A stretch of 5,395 nt of DNA from Pseudomonadota bacterium (GTDB taxonomy: Bacteria > Pseudomonadota > Gammaproteobacteria > Burkholderiales > Burkholderiaceae_D). Below are positions 1 through 3,242 of this stretch, piece after piece. The stretch's first letter is position 1. Each line of letters starts with the position of its first letter. Below the pieces are notes generated by a model, which was given only the letters and a program-made list of their open reading frames with translations, was not told where the DNA came from and made no database searches. The DNA lies in the NCBI GenBank assembly GCA_023392035.1, contig JAEVZY010000032.1, positions 1 through 5,395 of the forward strand, in the 5' to 3' direction. Made by a program: the position numbers and the translations under genes.

Positions 1-552
1 GCCGACGATGCTGGCCTTGTTGACAAAGATCTTGTCGGCCGCCGCAGCCACGTAGTACCCGCCCGAGGCGCACATTTCCTCCACCACGACGTACAAGGGC
101 ACATTGGGATGATCGCGCCGCAAGCGCATCATCTCGTCATAGATGATGCCGGCCTGCACCGGGCTGCCGCCGGGGCTGTTGATGCGCAGCAGCACGGCTG
201 CCGCGCCCTTGTCGGAATAGGCGTTGTTCAAGGCGGTGATCACGTTTTCCGCCGAGCCGGTGCCGTTGCCGGCTTCTATCGTGCCGTCGATCTCCACCAG
301 GGCGGTATGGCGGCCGACACTTTCCATTTCCTTGTCGCCGAAATCGAAGATCTGCCAGATCAGCAGCAGCACGATCGCCAGGGTGACGAACTTGAAGAAA
401 ATTCCCCAGCGCCGCCGCAGGCGCGCTTCGTTCACTTGCGCAAAGGCCAGCCTTTCCAGTGCATCGCGTTCCCAGCTCTTCTCGGCTGCAGCAGCGGCTG
501 GGGCGGGAATTTTTTCTCCGGACGCGCCGGGCGATTCGTGTTGTTCTTCCAT
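1..552 (-). CDS. sppA: S49 family (SppA-like) signal peptide peptidase, 3' end outside window
   Basis: The visible N-terminal 184 residues match a bacterial S49 membrane serine peptidase, a family that degrades cleaved signal peptides and other membrane-associated peptides with its catalytic domain outside the cytoplasm. Residues 1-50 are a hydrophilic, Ala- and Glu-rich cytosolic tail ending in a basic stretch (RLRRRWG). Residues 51-69 form one hydrophobic segment (FVTLAIVLLLIWQIF), a likely signal anchor. The peptidase fold follows: INSPGGS at 124-130 and MCASGGYYVAAAAD at 160-173, where Ser163 is the expected nucleophile. In this family the general-base Lys lies roughly 50 residues further on, so it falls beyond the window. 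The start is fixed at ATG 552-550 because an in-frame TAA lies two codons upstream. No clear Shine-Dalgarno is visible. The gene is 37 nt behind the Rieske gene and is probably the fourth gene of the rluC operon. Family assignment is secure; the sppA symbol is by family, and a sohB-like role is less likely. Confidence 0.9.
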   Translation of the reverse strand, partial: MEEQHESPGASGEKIPAPAAAAAEKSWERDALERLAFAQVNEARLRRRWGIFFKFVTLAIVLLLIWQIFDFGDKEMESVGRHTALVEIDGTIEAGNGTGSAENVITALNNAYSDKGAAAVLLRINSPGGSPVQAGIIYDEMMRLRRDHPNVPLYVVVEEMCASGGYYVAAAADKIFVNKASIVG

Positions 553-589
553 GTTTTATCGTGATCGTGATCTTGGTATTGCGCTTCGC

Positions 590-970
590 TCAGGCCAATA
601 CCGGACGCAGGCTGTCGTCCGGCTCCCAGTAAATTTCACCACCGATTTCGAGCACCGAAATCGGCTGCAGCTTGCCGCCCCGGCAAGGCCCGCCGGCGCA
701 ATGGCCGGAATCGGGAAGGTACAGCGCGCCATGGGTGGAGCACATCAAGTAGGTGCCGCTTGAATCGAAGAAGTCACCTTCGTTCCAGTCCAGCTCCACC
801 GGCACATGGGCGCAACGGTTCAGGAAGGCATGCACCTTGCCGCGGTAACGTACGACAAAGCCGGTACGCTGCTCGCCCCAGGCCGTCAGCGGAAAGCGCA
901 CGCCGCGTCCGCCATCCTCCAGCTCGGCGGCGGCGCAGATGTGCACGGCCGACGCCGGCACGGCTTGCAT
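590..970 (-). CDS. Rieske [2Fe-2S] domain protein (small ferredoxin-type)
   Basis: A 126-residue single-domain Rieske protein, presumably a soluble cytosolic electron carrier or the small subunit of an unidentified oxidoreductase. The cluster ligands are visible as C53-A-H55 and C77-S-T-H80, the canonical CxH...CxxH pair, with NRCAHVPVELDW and CSTHGALY around them. A further pair, Cys91 and Cys96 (GHCAGGPCRGGKL), sits just after the second ligand box in a typical GGPC turn. No signal peptide, TAT motif or membrane segment is seen, and no catalytic oxygenase domain is attached, so it is not a ring-hydroxylating oxygenase alpha subunit. The ATG at 970-968 is chosen because it overlaps the stop of the HAD gene (TGATG) and has GGAGA 7 nt upstream. 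A GTG at 991 would add 7 residues. The partner and substrate are unknown. A similar protein sits in this operon in related bacteria, from memory. Confidence 0.88.
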   Translation of the reverse strand: MQAVPASAVHICAAAELEDGGRGVRFPLTAWGEQRTGFVVRYRGKVHAFLNRCAHVPVELDWNEGDFFDSSGTYLMCSTHGALYLPDSGHCAGGPCRGGKLQPISVLEIGGEIYWEPDDSLRPVLA

Positions 971-977
971 CAGGCGT

Positions 978-982
978 TCTCC
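978..982 (-). promoter_or_regulatory. Ribosome binding site of the Rieske gene
   Basis: GGAGA on the minus strand lies 7 nt before ATG 970-968, inside the last codons of the HAD gene. It supports the ATG over the in-frame GTG at 991. With the TGATG overlap it also suggests that translation of the Rieske gene is coupled to arrival of ribosomes from the HAD gene. Confidence 0.6.
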
Positions 983-1167
983 ACCAGCCACTGGTGCAGT
1001 TGCGGCACCGAAGTGGCGGAAAAGGCCGGCTTGAGCGCCTCCAGCTCCTGCGCTTCATGGGCGCCATAATGTACGCCAATGCCGGCGGCGCCGGCATTGG
1101 CAGCCATCAGCAAATCGTGCGTGGTGTCGCCTATCATCACCGTGCGCTCCATTTCCTGCCCCAGTTC

Positions 1168-1170
1168 TCA
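1168..1170 (-). other. Premature in-frame TGA in the HAD phosphatase gene
   Basis: The minus-strand codons here read ATC ACA TGA GAA CTG, giving I-T-stop-E-L. A one-base change from CGA (Arg) by C-to-T transition would explain it, but other single changes are possible. Nothing nearby looks like a selenocysteine insertion element, and HAD phosphatases are not known selenoproteins. Confidence 0.85.
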
Positions 1171-1633
1171 TGTGATCTCATGCAGCATGGCCGGGTGCGG
1201 CTTGGAAAAAGTCTCGTCGGCGCAGCGGGTGGCATCAAAATAGCGCGATATCTGCGAAGCATGCAGGGCGCGATTCAGGCCAACCCGGCTCTTGCCGGTG
1301 GCCACCGCCAGAAAATACCCGCGTTGCGACAGGTCGGCCAGCATTTCGGGCACGCCATCGAACAGGGTCAAGCCATGATCGCGCGACAAGTAGTGATAGC
1401 GATAGCGCTCCACCACCCGCGGCACCAGCTTCGGGTCCAATCCGGGCAGCGCCGCCGCCATGGCGTCCTGCAGGCTGAGGCCGATGACATAGGCAGCCAT
1501 CTTGCGCTCCGGCACCGGCAATCCGAGATCGCGCGCCGCCGCCTGGATGCACTGGACGATGGTGCCGGTGCTGTCCATCAGGGTGCCATCCCAATCGAAG
1601 ACGATCAGGTCAAATCGTTTTTTTGTCATCCGT

Positions 1634-2641
1634 TCAATTCCGATCCGCCGTGCCTGGCTGCAATTCATGCAGCAGACGCTTGCATTCCTGCGGCAAGGCC
1701 GCGTGTACCACCACCTGCTCGCCGCTGGCGGGATGGGTGAAGACCAGCCGGTGCGCATGCAGGAACATGCGCTTGAAGGCGCTGCGGCCCGGTTCCGCCT
1801 TTTGCATGCGCTTGTTGAGGCCAAAGTCGCCGTATTTGTCGTCGCCCACGATCGGAAATCCGGAAGACGCCAGGTGTACCCGGATCTGATGGGTGCGTCC
1901 GGTCTTCAGCTCTGCTTCCAGCAAAGTGTAAGGACCGTATTGGCCGAGCAAACTGAATACCGTGTGGGAAGGCTGACCGTCCGCTTGCACCCGCACCCGG
2001 CGTTCACCGTCGGGCAGGGTGTATTTATGCAACGGCAATTTGATGTGCTGGCGCGCATTTTTCCAGTCGCCGGAAACCAGGGTCAGATAACGTTTGTCTG
2101 TATCGCCCTCGCGCATTTGTTCATGCAGATTGGTCAGCGCCGAACGCTTCTTGGCCAGCATCAGCACGCCCGAGGTTTCCCGGTCCAGCCGATGCACCAA
2201 TTCCAGGAACCTGGCCTGCGGTCGTGCAGCGCGCAATTGTTCGATGACGCCATAGCTCACGCCCGAACCGCCGTGGACCGCCACGCCGGCTGGTTTGTCG
2301 ATCACCAGCACATGCTCGTCTTCCAGCAGAATATTGAATTCGGCGCCAGGCACCACCTGCTCTTCACGCTCAGCCAGACGCATGGGCGGCACGCGCACAA
2401 CGTCACCGGACGCGAGTCGGTAGGTTTGATCGACCCGGCCGCGATTGACGCGCACCTCCCCCGAGCGCAATACCCGGTAAACATGGCTTTTTGGCACGCC
2501 CTTCAGTTGCCGCATCAGGAAATTGTCGATACGCTGACCTGAAGATTCCTCGTCGATGGTGACGAGGCGAGCCTGGTGAAGGATGGCCGGCGCCGCTCCC
2601 GACTCCGACCGGGCGTCGGAATTACTCGCTAACTCCTTCAT
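1634..2641 (-). CDS. rluC: 23S rRNA pseudouridine synthase RluC
   Basis: A 335-residue RluA-family pseudouridine synthase. In E. coli, RluC converts uridines 955, 2504 and 2580 of 23S rRNA to pseudouridine. An N-terminal S4 RNA-binding domain spans about residues 36-85 (GQRIDNFLMRQLKGVPKSHV, then GEVRVNRGRV). The catalytic domain follows, with LVHRLDRETSG at 148-158. Asp153 of HRLD is the conserved nucleophile. The usual downstream motifs are LKTGRTHQIRVHL (245-257) and PIVGDDKYGD (263-272). The string PPMRLAEREE after the S4 domain is close to the E. coli RluC sequence as I recall it and favours RluC over RluD or RluA. ATG 2641-2639 is chosen because it gives the normal family N-terminus. 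An upstream ATG at 2725 would add 28 unlikely residues. No good Shine-Dalgarno precedes the ATG. It is the first gene of the minus-strand operon and is divergent from rne. Confidence 0.93.
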   Translation of the reverse strand: MKELASNSDARSESGAAPAILHQARLVTIDEESSGQRIDNFLMRQLKGVPKSHVYRVLRSGEVRVNRGRVDQTYRLASGDVVRVPPMRLAEREEQVVPGAEFNILLEDEHVLVIDKPAGVAVHGGSGVSYGVIEQLRAARPQARFLELVHRLDRETSGVLMLAKKRSALTNLHEQMREGDTDKRYLTLVSGDWKNARQHIKLPLHKYTLPDGERRVRVQADGQPSHTVFSLLGQYGPYTLLEAELKTGRTHQIRVHLASSGFPIVGDDKYGDFGLNKRMQKAEPGRSAFKRMFLHAHRLVFTHPASGEQVVVHAALPQECKRLLHELQPGTADRN

Positions 2642-2840
2642 TTTGCGAATATAATTTGAGCGCGCCTGTTCGAATTGGGCGCATGCAAGAATAAAAAAGC
2701 ACATTCTACAAGAGGGCGACTCCATTGGCCCTGTTCATTGCGCAGCAAAGGACAAATGCAATGGAGAGCGTGTATGCACCACTCCAGTCGAAACCGTTGT
2801 TGCGACAAGGCTTTGCCGCAAGACAGGCGCTGGATTGTTG

Positions 2841-2870
2841 GACTTAATGCCCGGAACAAAAGGATATGAT
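2841..2870 (+). promoter_or_regulatory. Weak candidate sigma-70 promoter for rne
   Basis: TATGAT at 2865-2870 matches the -10 consensus at five of six positions and is the best such match I see upstream of rne. The hexamer 18 bp before it, GACTTA at 2841-2846, is a poor -35, and TTGGAC at 2838-2843 is nearer consensus but too far away. If used, transcription would begin near 2877 and give a leader of about 365 nt. The start would fall inside the left arm of the inverted repeat at 2871-2910, so that repeat would then act as DNA rather than as an RNA hairpin. Confidence 0.3.
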
Positions 2871-2910
2871 CCGGCAAGCTCGCCCATGAGCCCGACGGGC
2901 AGCTTGCCGG
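2871..2910. repeat. Perfect 10-bp inverted repeat
   Basis: CCGGCAAGCT (2871-2880) is the exact reverse complement of AGCTTGCCGG (2901-2910). Inside the 20-nt gap, GCCC (2882-2885) can pair with GGGC (2897-2900) past a one-base bulge, or GCCC at 2890-2893 can form a small local hairpin with the same GGGC. It begins directly after the TATGAT element. It could be a structured part of the rne leader RNA or a DNA operator. No U-run follows on either strand, so it is not an intrinsic terminator. Confidence 0.75.
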
Positions 2911-2914
2911 CAAG
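2903..2914. repeat. 12-bp perfect palindrome
   Basis: CTTGCCGGCAAG reads the same on both strands and overlaps the right arm of the larger inverted repeat. The half-element CCGGCAAG occurs again at 2871-2878 and 3042-3049, giving three copies within 180 bp. It could be a regulator-binding site, but no regulator is identified. Part of the pattern may simply follow from the overlapping inverted repeat. Confidence 0.5.
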
Positions 2915-2950
2915 ATGTAGACGCAAGCCATGCTTCACCGACTGGCTTCA

Positions 2951-2967
2951 CTGGCAGGCTTTGCCAG
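2951..2967. repeat. Short stem-loop in the rne leader
   Basis: CTGGCA (2951-2956) pairs with TGCCAG (2962-2967) around a 5-nt loop. It is a modest 6-bp hairpin with no U-tract, in the presumed untranslated leader of rne. Confidence 0.5.
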
Positions 2968-3210
2968 GCTGAGACAGGCGAATTGCCGCTTCGGTCCGCT
3001 ACCGGTTACCCACCGGCATGCGCCGCGGCACGCGCCCTCGGCCGGCAAGCGGCTGCTGGCGACCCGCCCATTCGGTGAAAGCCGCGAGCGCTGCATTTGC
3101 GCCCCATGGCGTCGAGCGACTTTCGCCGACGCTTGTCAGGCAATTCCCCTCCCGTGCACTCCGTCCTTGCGTACATTCCCATCACGCCGCGCCGACAAAC
3201 GCGGCATTGA

Positions 3211-3234
3211 ATGACCAGCTTGGTCACGGAGTAA
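3211..3234 (+). CDS. Possible 7-codon leader mini-ORF upstream of rne
   Basis: ATG at 3211 opens a frame encoding MTSLVTE and ends at TAA 3232-3234, 8 nt before the rne ATG. Its body is the SD-proximal hairpin, and its last codon, GAG, is part of the rne Shine-Dalgarno. A ribosome ending here would sit on the rne initiation region, which would suit translational coupling or occlusion. It has no obvious ribosome binding site of its own, and a frame this short arises easily by chance. Confidence 0.2.
   Translation: MTSLVTE
3212..3226 (+). repeat. Stem-loop directly upstream of the rne Shine-Dalgarno
   Basis: TGACCA (3212-3217) and TGGTCA (3221-3226) form a perfect 6-bp stem with a GCT loop. 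The stem ends 1 nt before GGAG at 3228. It leaves the Shine-Dalgarno unpaired but close enough to influence ribosome access, or it may form part of the RNase E feedback-control structure. The same odd-length palindrome could also bind a dimeric protein on DNA. Confidence 0.6.
3228..3231 (+). promoter_or_regulatory. Ribosome binding site of rne
   Basis: GGAG lies 11 nt before the rne ATG at 3243, a slightly long spacing. The spacer is almost all A (TAAAAAACAAA) and so probably unstructured, favouring ribosome loading and single-strand-specific RNase access. It supports the chosen start, together with the family-typical N-terminus MKRMLFNATQ. Confidence 0.65.
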
Positions 3235-3242
3235 AAAACAAA

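Larger units (their letters stand above)
970..1629 (-). pseudogene. HAD-superfamily phosphatase (phosphoglycolate phosphatase-like), interrupted by an in-frame TGA
   Basis: Read through the internal stop, this is a 219-residue HAD subfamily IA hydrolase of normal length, resembling Gph-type phosphatases. Motif I is FDWDGTLMD (nucleophile Asp12, acid/base Asp14), motif II is the ATG of VATGKS (Thr111), motif III is Lys143 in SKPHP, and motif IV is GDTTHD (Asp168, Asp172). Residues from about 20 to 90 are the helical cap. The oddity is codon 154, TGA (1170-1168), between motifs III and IV. The frame is unchanged on both sides (HEIT-stop-ELGQEMERTVMIGD), so it is one nonsense codon and not a frameshift. 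The truncated 153-residue product lacks the Mg-binding motif IV and should be inactive. Reinitiation at ATG 1152 could give a 60-residue C-terminal piece. ATG 1629 lies 4 nt after the rluC stop, and the end overlaps the Rieske start. Substrate is unproven. A base-call error is a live alternative to a real pseudogene. Confidence 0.85.
2642..3242. other. Divergent rluC-rne intergenic region, 601 bp
   Basis: No protein gene is supported here. Short open frames exist on both strands, but they lack ribosome binding sites, recognisable domains and sensible composition. The region must contain the promoters of rluC and rne and the 5' untranslated leader of rne. It holds several inverted repeats, listed separately. 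No U-tract follows any of them, so none looks like an intrinsic terminator. In E. coli the rne leader is about 360 nt and its hairpins mediate feedback control by RNase E. A comparable role here is an inference from position only. Confidence 0.7.

Noticed and set aside
109..763. Plus-strand frames of 151 and 179 codons opposite the S49 peptidase and Rieske genes
   Set aside because: They are antisense to genes with intact motifs (CASGGYY, CxH/CxxH), and their translations are low in plausible structure.
1168..1170. Selenocysteine at the HAD TGA
   Set aside because: No SECIS-like hairpin is evident after the codon, it is not at a catalytic position, and HAD phosphatases are not known selenoproteins.
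1160..1185. Frameshift in the HAD gene
   Set aside because: The codons before and after the stop are in the same frame (HEIT / ELGQEMERT), so no net insertion or deletion is needed.
1630..1824. N-terminal extension of the HAD frame back to 1824
   Set aside because: The extra residues overlap rluC in another frame, are Cys/Arg/Ser-rich nonsense, and the HAD family starts just before the FDWDGTL motif, as ATG 1629 does.
760..2542. Plus-strand open frames of 326 and 346 codons (760-1740 and 1502-2542)
   Set aside because: Both are opposite the Rieske, HAD and rluC genes, which carry clear catalytic motifs. They are antisense shadows without domains.
2642..2725. Upstream ATG at 2725 for rluC
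   Set aside because: It would add 28 Cys- and Phe-rich residues not seen in the family. ATG 2641 gives a normal N-terminus.
2871..2910. Intrinsic terminator
   Set aside because: No run of T follows the stem on either strand.
2638..2938. Minus-strand frames of 97 and 67 codons upstream of rluC
   Set aside because: They have no ribosome binding site, no recognisable domain and random-looking composition. One runs into the rluC start.
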